Positions 8,050 through 16,506 of a stretch of 42,238 nt of DNA are shown piece after piece. The notes below the pieces were generated by a model. It did no database searches. It was not told the origin of the DNA and was given only the letters and a program-made list of their open reading frames with translations. Both the position numbers and the translations under genes were made by a program. The stretch lies in assembly GCF_026786305.1 (NCBI RefSeq), contig NZ_JAJAYI010000098.1, forward strand, positions 1 through 42,238, written 5' to 3'. The first letter of the stretch is position 1; every line of letters starts with the position of its first letter. The DNA is from Cryobacterium sp. Lineage in GTDB: Bacteria; Actinomycetota; Actinomycetes; Actinomycetales; Microbacteriaceae.

Positions 8050-9234
8050 TCAGAGCCTCTCGACCAGGGTTGCGTTGGCCATGCCGCCGCCCTCACACAT
8101 GGCTTGCAGGCCCCAGCGTCCGCCGGTCATTTCGAGGTGGTTGAGCAGGGTACCGAGCAGTCGGGTGCCCGAGGAACCCAGTGCGTGGCCAAGAGCGATG
8201 GCGCCGCCGCGCGGGTTGAGGCGGTCGGGGTCGGCGCCCGTCTCGCGCAGCCAGGCCAGCGGCACGCTCGCGAAGGCCTCGTTGATCTCGTAGGCGTCGA
8301 TGTCGTCGATGTTGAGGCCAGCCCGCGAGAGGATGCGCTGGGTCGCCGGAATCACACCGGTCAGCATGAGCAGCGGGTCACTTCCCACGACAGTGAAGCT
8401 GTGAAATCGAGCGCGCGGGTTGAGGCCGAGTTGATCGGCCCGCTTGGCGCTCATGATCAGCGTCGCCGACGCTCCATCAGTCAAGGGTGACGAGTTGCCG
8501 GCCGTTACGTGCCAGCCGAGCTTCGGAAACCTGGCGGCCAGTTCATCGGTGCGAAAAGCGGGGCGCAGGCCGGCGAGCGAGGCGTGCGAGGTGCCGGGGC
8601 GGATGGTTTCGTCGTCACGCACGACAGTGCCGTCCGGCAGGGTGACGGCAACGATCTCGCCGGAGAAATCGTCCCGTTCGGCAGCCGCGGCGGCGAGCCG
8701 ATGTGAGCGGGCCGCGTAGTTGTCGAGCGCATCGCGGCCGAGGTTCCACTTCTGGTTGATGAGTTCGGCGGAGACTCCCTGATTGACGAGGCCGTCGGGG
8801 TAACGCTCGTGCATGAGGGTGCCAAAGGCGTCCTGTGCGCCGGCGGAGGAACCGAGCGCAACCCGGCTCATCGACTCAACGCCGCAGGCGATGACGATGT
8901 CGGCGCTGCCGCTCAGCACGGCCTGGGCGGCGAAGGCGGTGGCCTGCTGGCTGGATCCGCATTGGCGGTCGATCGTGGTGCCGGGCACGCTGTGAGGAAA
9001 TCCGGCGCTGAGCAGGGCGGTACGCGTGAGGTTGCTTCTTTGCTCGCCGACCTGGCTGACGCAGCCGCCGATCACATCGTCGATCAGCGCTGGGTCGAGG
9101 TTGTTGCGGCTGACAAGTTCGCGCAGCACTGTAGCCAAAAGGTCGGCCGGATGAATGCCGTCGAGGGCTCCCCCGGGTTTGCCTCGGCCTGACGGGGTGC
9201 GCAGAACGTCGACGATGACAGCTTCATTGCTCAT
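8050..9234 (-). CDS. Acetyl-CoA C-acyltransferase (thiolase)
   Basis: A 394-residue thiolase, the normal length. The acyl-accepting Cys92 lies in DRQCGSSQQA, the catalytic His350 in GGAIALGHALGSSG, and the second Cys380 in CEGGGMANA. It cleaves 3-ketoacyl-CoA with CoA or runs the reverse condensation. It is the first gene of a likely two- or three-gene unit with the SDR dehydrogenase downstream, pointing to fatty-acyl or other acyl-CoA breakdown. The exact type (FadA or AtoB) is not resolved. The start at 9234 gives the canonical MSNEAVIVDVLRTP opening. Confidence 0.93.
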   Translation of the reverse strand: MSNEAVIVDVLRTPSGRGKPGGALDGIHPADLLATVLRELVSRNNLDPALIDDVIGGCVSQVGEQRSNLTRTALLSAGFPHSVPGTTIDRQCGSSQQATAFAAQAVLSGSADIVIACGVESMSRVALGSSAGAQDAFGTLMHERYPDGLVNQGVSAELINQKWNLGRDALDNYAARSHRLAAAAAERDDFSGEIVAVTLPDGTVVRDDETIRPGTSHASLAGLRPAFRTDELAARFPKLGWHVTAGNSSPLTDGASATLIMSAKRADQLGLNPRARFHSFTVVGSDPLLMLTGVIPATQRILSRAGLNIDDIDAYEINEAFASVPLAWLRETGADPDRLNPRGGAIALGHALGSSGTRLLGTLLNHLEMTGGRWGLQAMCEGGGMANATLVERL

Positions 9235-9270
9235 GACCCCAGCCTAGGCCCGCCGGGCTGGGGGTATCCG

Positions 9271-9450
9271 TCATCGGGAGCGATCGACCCGTTCCCAGAC
9301 CACGATGAGGTAGGTGGCGATCGGCCCGAGCAGCAGGGAGAGCAGAAACCAGTTCCACCGGCCACGCCCCTTGTTTTCGGCGAGGCCGGCGTTGACGAGC
9401 GCCAGGGCGAACCAGCCGGGGCCGTATTGAACGGGTTGTGAAAGGTCCAT
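9271..9450 (-). CDS. Small hydrophobic protein of unknown function
   Basis: A 59-residue protein beginning MDLSQPVQYGPGWFALALVN. It has a short N-terminal hydrophobic stretch and a stronger one, WFLLSLLLGPIATYLIVVW, near the C-terminus. The ATG at 9450 is preferred to an upstream start 11 codons earlier because those codons lie in low-quality coding sequence. It sits between the thiolase and methyltransferase genes, all on the minus strand. The function is unknown and a small membrane protein is the safest description. Confidence 0.55.
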   Translation of the reverse strand: MDLSQPVQYGPGWFALALVNAGLAENKGRGRWNWFLLSLLLGPIATYLIVVWERVDRSR

Positions 9451-9504
9451 GCAGGCAGTGTGGCAGACCAATGACCCGCGCAACAGCGGATGTTGCGGCC
9501 CGGG

Positions 9505-10311
9505 CTATCCGGACAGGGCCCACATCGCAACGGCACTGGCCGCGGCGACGTTGAGCGAGTCGATGCCGTGCTTCATCGGAATCTGAACGACGCTGTCCGA
9601 CGCGGCGAGCGCCTCCGGGGTGAGACCCTCACCCTCGGCGCCGAGCAGCAGGGCCAGATGCTCGTGACCGGTTCCGTCGAAGTCGCGCAGGCTGACCGCA
9701 CTGTTGCTCAGCGCGAGGGCTGCTACGTGAAAGCCGTGCCGGGTGAGCAGGGCGCGGGTCTGGGTCCAGTCGCCGACGCGGGTCCACGGCACCTGCAGCA
9801 CCGTGCCCATCGAGACGCGGATGGCCCGTCGGTAGAACGGGTCGGAGCAGCGGGGCGTGACCAGAATGGCATCCGCTCCGATGGCGCCGGCCGAGCGAAA
9901 GATGGCTCCGACGTTGGTCGGGTCCGACACGTTTTCGAGGATCACGATGCGGCGCGCACCCGCCAGCAGCGTGTCGCCGGATGGCAATTCGGGTCGGCGC
10001 ATCGAGGCGATCACGCCGCGGTGCAGAATGTAGCCGGTGAGTTCGGCGAGCATCTCCCCGGGGCCGACGAACACCGGAACCTCGGCCGCGTAGTCGCCGA
10101 GCACCGCCAGCGCCTCGTCGGCCGTGGTGCCGAGCGCGAGCACCGACCGTGGCAGGTGCCCGGCGCGCAACGCACGCTCCAGGACCAGGGCGGATTCGGC
10201 GATATACAGCCCGTGCTCGGTGCCGCGAGCCTTCTTGAGTGCGACGTCGGTGCGGTGGGCATAGTCGACCAGTCGCGGGTCGCTCAGGTCGTCGATCACG
10301 ATCAGGGGCAT
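9505..10311 (-). CDS. SpoU/TrmH-family RNA 2'-O-methyltransferase
   Basis: This protein would transfer a methyl group from SAM to a ribose 2'-OH in rRNA or tRNA. Its 268 residues contain an N-terminal substrate-binding domain (about 1-110) and a SPOUT domain with the three family motifs: ENVSDPTNVGAIFRSAG, LLLGAEGEGLTPE and IPMKHGIDSLNVAAASAV. The conserved Asn and Arg of motif 1 and the Ser/Asn of motif 3 are present. The ATG at 10311 is chosen over a TTG two codons upstream. The RNA target cannot be told from sequence. Confidence 0.92.
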   Translation of the reverse strand: MPLIVIDDLSDPRLVDYAHRTDVALKKARGTEHGLYIAESALVLERALRAGHLPRSVLALGTTADEALAVLGDYAAEVPVFVGPGEMLAELTGYILHRGVIASMRRPELPSGDTLLAGARRIVILENVSDPTNVGAIFRSAGAIGADAILVTPRCSDPFYRRAIRVSMGTVLQVPWTRVGDWTQTRALLTRHGFHVAALALSNSAVSLRDFDGTGHEHLALLLGAEGEGLTPEALAASDSVVQIPMKHGIDSLNVAAASAVAMWALSG

Positions 10312-10365
10312 CCGCAAAGTCTATCCAGCGGCCCGCTCGCCGTCTTGCCCCGGCCTCGGGGCCAA

Positions 10366-10446
10366 TTCAGGAAAACCGCTGGCTTTGCAACCCGCCGCGC
10401 CCGCACATACGCGGCACGGCCGGACGATAAAGCTGGATTTCCTGAA
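10366..10446. repeat. Intergenic element with 9-base inverted ends
   Basis: TTCAGGAAA (10366-10374) and TTTCCTGAA (10438-10446) are perfect inverted copies enclosing an 81-base intergenic segment. The partly complementary interior (GGCTTT near 10381 and AAAGCTGG near 10430) extends the pairing. It lies just downstream of the DUF4397 gene stop on the minus strand, so it could be a terminator hairpin or a small REP/MITE-like repeat. Confidence 0.45.
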
Positions 10447-10466
10447 CTAGCCCCCGCGACGCCCGA

Positions 10467-11777
10467 CTACTTCGTGGGCACGGTCTGAACGGCCAGGGCG
10501 AGGTTTCCGTCGGCGAGGCTACCCCAGGCGTACACGATGGTATTGGTGCTCCGGGCGATGGTAACGTCGGCCGGACCGATGAGCGCGGCAGTGGTGCCAG
10601 CTGCGGCAACCGCGGCCGAGATGGTGCCCACCGGAAGCACAAGCACGGACTCGTTCGGGTTCGTCAGACCGGTGAAAGCCGGGGCGCCATTGGCGAGCAC
10701 GTCCACCGCCGGAGCGGCAGCGACGTGGCGCACCGTGAGGCGCCCCTGGCCGTCGCCGGGTGCGGAGGTGTCGTTCGTGAACAGCGCCGCGGTGGAAACT
10801 CCCGTCTCGCTCAGGTGAGCCACCGCCGTGTAGTTCATACCGGACGCGACAGTGAGGACGACCGGACCAATCACGGCAGCGCTCGCGTCGGCGGCATCCG
10901 CTGCGGTGATGGCGAGGCTGTAGCTACCAGCCGCGATACGGAATGTCCTGGTGAGGGTGCCGGGTTCGAAATTGTCGATGACCCGCTTGTTGTCCACATA
11001 GACGTCAACCACGACGCCGGGAATAGCGTGCAGCACCGAAACGGATGCCCGTGCTTGGGCCCGCGTGCGAACCGTCTGCACGAACAGGGCCAGGTTGTTG
11101 TCGGCGAGACTGCCCCAGGCGTAGACGATGGTGTTGGTGCGCGGAGCAATCACGACATCGGCCGGGCCGAGCAGCGGTGCGGTGGTTCCGGCGGCGGCGA
11201 CTACGGCGCTGATCGTGCCTACCGGCAGGTCGAGCGCGGCCTGCGCTGGGTTGGTCAGACCGGCGACGGCGACGGCTCCGTTCGCGAGCACGTCAACAGC
11301 GGGGGCGGCCGCGACGTGGCGCACGGTCAATCGACCCTGCCCGGCGGCCAGTGGTGTGGTGTCATTGTTGAACAGGGTCGCGGTGGGGATACCGGTGGCG
11401 CTCAGGTGGGCAACGGCCGTGAAGCTGCGGCCGGCCGTGACCGTCACGGTGGTCGAGCCACTCAGGGCAATACCAGCCATCGGCGAGCCATTGGCGCTGC
11501 CGCCGAGCACGACGGGGTTCGAGGCGGAGATGTCCAGGGTGTGGGTGCCGGCCGAGATCGTGAACGGGCCGAGCAGGGTCCCCGGCTTGAAGTCGTCGAC
11601 GACGACGCGGCCGTCCACCGAAATATCGAGGTTCAGTCCGGGAATGGCATGCAGCACCGAAACCGAGGCGGTGCCCGGTGCCGCGGATGCCGCGGGAACC
11701 GCCGCCTGTGCCGGCGCGAGCCCGGCGAGAGCGACGAGAAGGCCGGCGGAGATTCCGACGGCTATGGATTTGCGCAT
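10467..11777 (-). CDS. Secreted protein with two DUF4397 units
   Basis: A 436-residue exported protein. It has a signal peptide (MRKSIAVGISAGLLVALAGL, then AxA near residue 25) and an internal duplication. Each half contains SVLHAIPG, a DxFxPGTL segment, LTVRHVAAAPAVDVLANG and TNTIVYAWGSLAD. The halves span about residues 38-240 and 245-436. DUF4397 domains are beta-rich extracellular modules with no assigned function. There is no C-terminal membrane helix or sorting signal, so this copy is probably released, unlike the paralogue at 26337. The start has GGAGG 5 bases upstream. It follows the sigma/anti-sigma pair on the same strand with a 107-base gap and may be their regulon member. Confidence 0.9.
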   Translation of the reverse strand: MRKSIAVGISAGLLVALAGLAPAQAAVPAASAAPGTASVSVLHAIPGLNLDISVDGRVVVDDFKPGTLLGPFTISAGTHTLDISASNPVVLGGSANGSPMAGIALSGSTTVTVTAGRSFTAVAHLSATGIPTATLFNNDTTPLAAGQGRLTVRHVAAAPAVDVLANGAVAVAGLTNPAQAALDLPVGTISAVVAAAGTTAPLLGPADVVIAPRTNTIVYAWGSLADNNLALFVQTVRTRAQARASVSVLHAIPGVVVDVYVDNKRVIDNFEPGTLTRTFRIAAGSYSLAITAADAADASAAVIGPVVLTVASGMNYTAVAHLSETGVSTAALFTNDTSAPGDGQGRLTVRHVAAAPAVDVLANGAPAFTGLTNPNESVLVLPVGTISAAVAAAGTTAALIGPADVTIARSTNTIVYAWGSLADGNLALAVQTVPTK

Positions 11778-11884
11778 TGCTACCTCCAGTGGGTCGTTAC
11801 GGAAGGCAACATTGCCTCCCTGCTAAGCTCTTCTCCCGCTTGGCGGGTTTCGGATGCACCGCTTGAACTATTTCGCGGACAGGT

Positions 11885-12763
11885 TCACAGCGCGTGTAAC
11901 TGGCCGCGCACGATCGAGTCACCGGAGTGTGCCGGGTCGCCGTCGGTGGGCTCGGCCGACACGTCGATGATCGGGTACTGGGCCAGGTCAACGCTCGCGG
12001 GGATGGTGAAACGACCGGTGGACCCGTCGAGGAATCCGATGCTGACCAGACCGGACGCATCCGCTTTGAGCAGCCAGACCTCGCGCAGGCTGGTGCTCGA
12101 GGAGGCCGGCGCGTCAAGGTCGACGACGACCGCGCGACGACCGTCGGAGGCTTGCTCGACCCGGGCCGACCCGCCCGCGGTCCAGCCGGGCAGGGCGTCG
12201 AGGGTGGCCTCGGCAACGACCTGCTCACGGGGCGAGCCTCCGGTCGTGCTCGCGACACCAATGGCGATGCCGCCCACCAGTCCGATCACGCCGGCGGCAG
12301 CCGCGACGGGCACCCAACGGCGCCGGGGCAGCAGACGAACAGGTGCAATCTCCCGCACCGAGCCCGAATCCGGCAGTACCTCGGGCGGCGTGGCTGATTC
12401 CGGCCCGTCGATCAGCGAACCGGATGCATCGGGCCGGGCCGCCGTGTCCGTCAGGTGAGGGGGCGTCGAGAGGCGAGGCACCGTACGCACGGCATCGCTC
12501 AGCCCGAGTTCGGCACGAATGCTCGCCCAGACTGCCGCGGGCGGCGTGAGTAGGCGGTCGAACCCGGCCGCGCGACCGAGTTGCACGACCTGGCGCAGGG
12601 CGAGGTACTCGCCGGCGCACGCGGCGCAGGCGGCGAGGTGGGCGCGCTCCCGGGCACTTGCGTCACGTTCAGCCACCAGGGCCAGCAGGTGCAGGTCGGC
12701 CGCGTCGATATGGGCCGCGTCAATGTGGGCCGCGTCAATGTGGGTGGCATTAATCGGAGTCAT
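11885..12763 (-). CDS. RskA-type anti-sigma factor (module 1)
   Basis: This protein would hold the adjacent ECF sigma factor at the membrane. Its 292 residues include a zinc-finger anti-sigma motif His42-x3-Cys46-x2-Cys49 (HLAACAAC), one membrane helix at about 150-172, and an extracytoplasmic RskA-like domain (REVWLLKADASGLVSIGFL ... VDVSAEPTDG). The N-terminus carries three near-identical HIDAA repeats encoded by a 15-base tandem repeat. The start codon lies inside the sigma gene, with a 14-base overlap, as in the paralogous pair at 24.9 kb. RskA-type factors are usually released by regulated proteolysis; the inducing signal is unknown. Confidence 0.92.
   Translation of the reverse strand: MTPINATHIDAAHIDAAHIDAADLHLLALVAERDASARERAHLAACAACAGEYLALRQVVQLGRAAGFDRLLTPPAAVWASIRAELGLSDAVRTVPRLSTPPHLTDTAARPDASGSLIDGPESATPPEVLPDSGSVREIAPVRLLPRRRWVPVAAAAGVIGLVGGIAIGVASTTGGSPREQVVAEATLDALPGWTAGGSARVEQASDGRRAVVVDLDAPASSSTSLREVWLLKADASGLVSIGFLDGSTGRFTIPASVDLAQYPIIDVSAEPTDGDPAHSGDSIVRGQLHAL
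12702..12746. repeat. 15-base tandem repeat, three copies, in the anti-sigma gene
   Basis: Three tandem 15-base units (consensus GCGTCAATGTGGGCC on the plus strand) encode HIDAA repeats near the N-terminus of the anti-sigma factor. The two inner units are nearly identical. Copy changes would keep the reading frame and only lengthen or shorten the N-terminal tail. Confidence 0.85.
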
Positions 12764-13394
12764 CGGACACCTCCAGCCGGGTGCGCAGGCGGGTCAGACT
12801 GCGCCGCATGTGGCTTTTGACCGTGCCGAGCGGCAGTCCGAGGCTGTCGGCGATCTGCACCTGGGTGAGATCGTCGAAGAAGGCGAGGCGCATCACCTGC
12901 CGCGGTATGGGCTCGAGTCGGTCGATTTCGTCGCCGACGAGCACCCGGTTGACCACGCTGACGCTGTCGTCCGCGCGATGCGACGGTAGGGTCGCGGCGA
13001 GCGATACCTCGAGTCGTCGCTGTCGGCTGCGAGCCTCATGGGTGTCGGCGATCACGTGCCGGGTGATGCCGATCAGCCAGGCCGGTAGTCGGGACCGGGC
13101 GGGGTCGAATCCGGCGCGCCCGCGCCAGGCTGCGATGAACACTTTTTGGGTGACGTCCTCGGCGTCGGTGGCATTGGCGAGCGATCGCACGGCGATTGTG
13201 AAGACCAGCGGCGACCAGCGTGTGTAGGCCTTGGCCAGGGCGCGCTCGTCGCCGTCCTGAAAGTTGCGGGACAAAGCCGCGTCATCGTCGATGGGTGCGC
13301 TCACGTCGGGGTGGGTCCTTCGGGCCGAAACACGAACCGGGCAGGGGCGCGGCAGCCGAACACCTCGGGTGTCGACCTCCGCGCGCACCAGCAT
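12750..13394 (-). CDS. ECF RNA polymerase sigma factor (module 1)
   Basis: An extracytoplasmic-function sigma factor of 214 residues. Region 2 reads [20 protein letters not shown] and continues into LPAWLIGITRHVIAD. Region 4 ends in [20 protein letters not shown], a classic helix-turn-helix. The ATG at 13394 has GAAGGA 8 bases upstream; a GTG at 13304 with AAGGAC is a possible shorter start. The gene overlaps the anti-sigma gene by 14 bases. Region 4 is nearly identical in sense to the paralogue at 24941, so the two factors may recognise overlapping promoters (inference). Confidence 0.92.
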   Translation of the reverse strand: MLVRAEVDTRGVRLPRPCPVRVSARRTHPDVSAPIDDDAALSRNFQDGDERALAKAYTRWSPLVFTIAVRSLANATDAEDVTQKVFIAAWRGRAGFDPARSRLPAWLIGITRHVIADTHEARSRQRRLEVSLAATLPSHRADDSVSVVNRVLVGDEIDRLEPIPRQVMRLAFFDDLTQVQIADSLGLPLGTVKSHMRRSLTRLRTRLEVSDDSD

Positions 13395-13445
13395 AGTGAG
13401 TTTCCTTCGACTCGGGGAGGCTCCCTTGCCCGTCAAGGACGGCGA

Positions 13446-13489
13446 AAGGGGCCACAGCAGCAAACCCGACGTCGCTCGCTGTGGCCCTT
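13446..13489 (-). terminator. Hairpin downstream of the succinate-semialdehyde dehydrogenase gene
   Basis: AAGGGGCCACAGC near 13447 pairs with GCTGTGGCCCTT at 13478-13489, with one bulge. On the minus strand it is followed by a short T run. It separates the dehydrogenase gene from the sigma-factor gene. Confidence 0.6.
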
Positions 13490-13570
13490 CCCGGGGCGGG
13501 AACCACTTACTCTCTTATTTCTCTCATCGAAGGCGAAACGGATGCACCCGGTCTTGATTCGGCGCGCCCG

Positions 13571-15049
13571 TTACGGCGTTGGTGTGAGCGTGTACTTTGT
13601 CGAGAGGTATTCCTGAATGCCCTCGAGCCCGCCCTCGCGGCCGAGGCCGGACTGCTTGACGCCGCCGAACGGTGCCGCCGCGTTGGAGACGACGCCGGTG
13701 TTCAGACCCATCATGCCGGTCTGTAGTTTGTCGATCATGCGTTGTCCGCGGGCGAGATCGGTCGTGAACACGTAGCTGATCAGTCCGAATTCGGTGTCGT
13801 TTGCGAGGCGCACGGCATCCGCTTCGTCGGTGAAGGTGCTGATCGCGAGCACCGGGCCGAAGATTTCGTCGCGAAGAATATCGCTGCCGGGTTTGACATC
13901 GGTGAGCACGGTGGGCGCGTAGAACGTGCCCTCACGCTCGATCGCAACGCCGCCGGTGAGCAGGGTGGCGCCGCGGCCGAGGGCATCCTGCACCAGGGAG
14001 TCGGCCTTGGCAACGGCTTTATCATCGATCAGCGGGCCGATGGTGATACCGGCCTCGGTGCCGCGCCCGATCTGGAACGCCTCGACGCGTTCGGTGATGC
14101 GGCGGGCGAATTCGGCCGCGACGGACTCGTGCACGATGAAGCGGTTCGCCGCGGTGCAGGCCTGGCCGATGTTGCGAAACTTGGCGATGAGGGCGCCATC
14201 GACGGCCTTGTCGAGGTCGGCGTCGGCGAAGACGACGAACGGGGCGTTGCCACCGAGCTCCATCGAGGTGCGCAGCACGTTCTCGGCCGAGAGCTTGATG
14301 AGCGACTTTCCGACCGCGGTCGAGCCGGTGAAGCTGAGCTTGCGGAGGCGCCGGTCCGCGATGATCGGCTCGGAGACCGCGCCGGACTGCGAGGTCGTGA
14401 TGACGTTGACGACACCGGCTGGCAGGCCGGCCTCTTCGAGCAGGGCCACGAAGTGCAGGGTGGTGAGCGGCGTGAGCGCGGCCGGCTTGACGACGACGGT
14501 GCAGCCGGCGGCGAGCGCCGGGGCGATCTTGCGGGTCGCCATGGCGAGCGGAAAGTTCCACGGGGTGATCAAAAAACAGGGGCCGACCGGGTGCTGGGTG
14601 ACGATCATACGGCCGGTGCCCTCGGGGTTGGCACCATAGCGTCCGCTGATGCGCACGGCTTCTTCGCTGAACCAGCGCAAAAACTCGCCACCGTAGGCGA
14701 CCTCGCCGAGCGCCTCGGGCAGTGGCTTACCCATTTCGATCGTCATGAGCAGCGCAAATTCCTGCTTGCGTTCCTGCAGTAGATCGAAGGCGCGACGCAG
14801 AATTTCGCCGCGCACGCGGGCGGGAGTCGCGGCCCAGTCGGCCTGCGCGGCGTCGGCGGCGTCGAGGGCGGCGGCGCCGTCGGCCACGCTCGCGTCGGCG
14901 ATGGTCTTGATGACACGGCCGGTGGCCGGGTCAGTCACATCGAGGGTCCGCCCTCCGGTCGCGGCGATCCACGCCCCGTTGATATAGAGCTGGTTGGGCA
15001 CGCGAGCGAGCAGCTCGGATTCGTTCGTGCGCGCGTCGGTAACAATCAT
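13571..15049 (-). CDS. gabD: NAD(P)-dependent succinate-semialdehyde dehydrogenase
   Basis: This enzyme oxidises succinate semialdehyde to succinate for the TCA cycle. Its 492 residues show the aldehyde dehydrogenase landmarks PWNFP (Asn165), FTGSTAVGK, catalytic Glu264 (MELGGNAP) and Cys298 (NIGQACTA). The GxNTGVVSNAAAPFGGVKQSGLGREG ending, quoted here only by its key residues Gly-Leu-Asn-Thr-Gly and the Ser-Asn pair, is typical of GabD. Two ATG codons are adjacent (15052 and 15049); GGGAG is better spaced for the second. The gene diverges from an IclR regulator. Succinate semialdehyde is the end product of the homoprotocatechuate pathway encoded at 18-24 kb, so it likely completes that route. 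Confidence 0.92.
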   Translation of the reverse strand: MIVTDARTNESELLARVPNQLYINGAWIAATGGRTLDVTDPATGRVIKTIADASVADGAAALDAADAAQADWAATPARVRGEILRRAFDLLQERKQEFALLMTIEMGKPLPEALGEVAYGGEFLRWFSEEAVRISGRYGANPEGTGRMIVTQHPVGPCFLITPWNFPLAMATRKIAPALAAGCTVVVKPAALTPLTTLHFVALLEEAGLPAGVVNVITTSQSGAVSEPIIADRRLRKLSFTGSTAVGKSLIKLSAENVLRTSMELGGNAPFVVFADADLDKAVDGALIAKFRNIGQACTAANRFIVHESVAAEFARRITERVEAFQIGRGTEAGITIGPLIDDKAVAKADSLVQDALGRGATLLTGGVAIEREGTFYAPTVLTDVKPGSDILRDEIFGPVLAISTFTDEADAVRLANDTEFGLISYVFTTDLARGQRMIDKLQTGMMGLNTGVVSNAAAPFGGVKQSGLGREGGLEGIQEYLSTKYTLTPTP

Positions 15050-15493
15050 CATTGCATCTCCCAAACTTGTGTCGGCCCGTCGATCTGCCGGTAATATCCT
15101 AACCGCGCCGACCGACACGGCTGCTGGATGCCCGCGCCGATCGGATCAACTGAACATCAACGAAGAGACCAAACCGACCGTCATCGCCGACATTGCGTGG
15201 CCCCTACTGGCATGTTGCGCGACCGCCCAATGTTTTCTCGTGCCCGGCCGGCCGACGAAAGCGCGGGCTGCGGCATCCGTTGTGGTCACGGGCACTGCCG
15301 GCAGCATGGCGAGCCAGATGACCGTCATGAAGAGGAGCCCCGCCGCGTGCTGCGCGGTGGTCCCACGGCCGCCGTCGAGCACGCTACGCGCAAAACCCGT
15401 CTGCCAGCTTGTCGACGGGCGCACGCTCGGAGTGCACCAGCGCACCACGCGCATTCGGCACACTCAAGAACGACCGGATGCGAGAATACCAAG
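15050..15493. other. Divergent intergenic region gabD / IclR with an unassigned open frame
   Basis: This 444-base gap must hold both promoters. A minus-strand frame at 15146-15463 (105 codons) contains one convincing hydrophobic stretch, GLLFMTVIWLAMLPAVP, and ends in a second weaker one, SAMTVGLVSSLMFS. I cannot match it to a family, and it lacks a ribosome binding site. It may be the remnant of a membrane protein gene. No other frame looks coding. Confidence 0.35.
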
Positions 15494-16258
15494 GTGTTGA
15501 TTCCAAAATTTGCCGTCGCGACCGACAGCCAGAAACCGGATGCTGCGGTCCCGGCGCCTCGCGCGCCCGCTGCCCACTCGCAAACCCTGTCGCGCGGAAT
15601 CCGCGTGCTGGAGATTCTCGCCGAAACCGACGAACCGATGACGATCGTCGCTCTCGCCGCGGCCCTCAGCGTGCACCGCTCGATCGCCTATCGAATCCTG
15701 CGCACCCTCGAAGATCACGGCCTCGTCGTTCGCGACCCGGCCGGACGTGTGCGGCTCGGCCCACGCCTGGCTGCCCTGGCCCGCGGCGTATCTCGCGACC
15801 TACAGGCTGCGGCCCTGCCCGTGCTCACCCGCATCGCCAACGAGCTCGGTATGACCGCGTTCGTCGCCGTGCTCGACCAGAGCGAGGTGGTCACGCTCGT
15901 GAGCATCGAGTCGCGGCAGGCACACGCGACGGTCGCCCAGCGGCCCGGCACGCGGCATGCGCTGCACATGGGCGCCCCCGGAATCGCCATCCAATCCGGT
16001 CTGAGCGCCTCGCAGTGGGCCGCGCTCGGCCACGCCGAAAGCCGCCGCAGCGAGGCCGGCGAGGTCGCTGCCCTTGGCTACGCCTCCAGTCACGATGAGG
16101 TCATTGCCGGGCTGTCGTCGATCGCCGTGCCGCTGCTCGTGCCCGGAGAATCACCGGCCTCCCTCGCCGTCGTGTACATCTCGAGTCTGCACTCCCCCAC
16201 CGACATCGGCGCCGCGCTCACCGAGGCCGCTCGCACGATCGTCGCCGAGCTCAGCTGA
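15494..16258 (+). CDS. IclR-family transcriptional regulator
   Basis: A 254-residue regulator. The N-terminal winged helix (about 30-90) includes SRGIRVLEILAE and LSVHRSIAYRILRTLEDHG. The effector-binding IclR domain follows, ending in GLSSIAVPLLVP. The start is uncertain: GTG at 15494 (or TTG at 15497) gives the usual length but has no clear ribosome binding site, so leaderless translation is possible. A longer open frame back to 15128 has no similarity to the family. It is divergent from gabD and upstream of an MFS transporter and the hpa operon. IclR proteins commonly control aromatic catabolism, and its target here is inferred. Confidence 0.88.
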   Translation: MLIPKFAVATDSQKPDAAVPAPRAPAAHSQTLSRGIRVLEILAETDEPMTIVALAAALSVHRSIAYRILRTLEDHGLVVRDPAGRVRLGPRLAALARGVSRDLQAAALPVLTRIANELGMTAFVAVLDQSEVVTLVSIESRQAHATVAQRPGTRHALHMGAPGIAIQSGLSASQWAALGHAESRRSEAGEVAALGYASSHDEVIAGLSSIAVPLLVPGESPASLAVVYISSLHSPTDIGAALTEAARTIVAELS

Positions 16259-16315
16259 CTAACCGGCCACGCAGAGGCTTTGCCGACCGAGGCGACGCAT
16301 CGCGAGCGGGGCACG

Positions 16316-16506
16316 CTACCGGCCACGTCGGCAGAGTTCACACCGAGGCGCCGGCGCCGAGGTGGGAGGCATCCGGGCACCGGCCAGCACACCGACGACC
16401 ATGGCCGCAACGCATAGCGCGAGTACGACGGAGAAGGCCATGGTCTCGCCGAGATCAGGCCGGTGAGAAGCACCCCGAATGCGGTGAGGGCCTGCGTCGA
16501 GGGCAT
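16316..16506 (-). pseudogene. C-terminal fragment of a membrane transporter
   Basis: The minus strand first reads MPSTQALTAFGVLLTGLIS. After a one-base frameshift near 16450 it reads LGETMAFSVVLALCVAAMVVG, then VLAGARMPP and a stop at 16316-16318. Joined, these form the last two membrane helices and the short tail expected for an MFS-like permease. The rest of the gene is absent. It lies between the IclR gene and an intact MHS transporter on the opposite strand, so it is not a piece of that transporter. The remaining 246 bases to 16752 hold no gene and probably the transporter's promoter. Confidence 0.5.

Noticed and set aside
12702-12746. Possible CRISPR-like array
   Set aside because: Units are contiguous, 15 bases long, in frame and without spacers; a coding tandem repeat. 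The same applies to 24646-24690.
15128-15493. N-terminal extension of the IclR reading frame
   Set aside because: Arg/His-rich sequence without similarity to the family; the normal IclR length begins near 15494.
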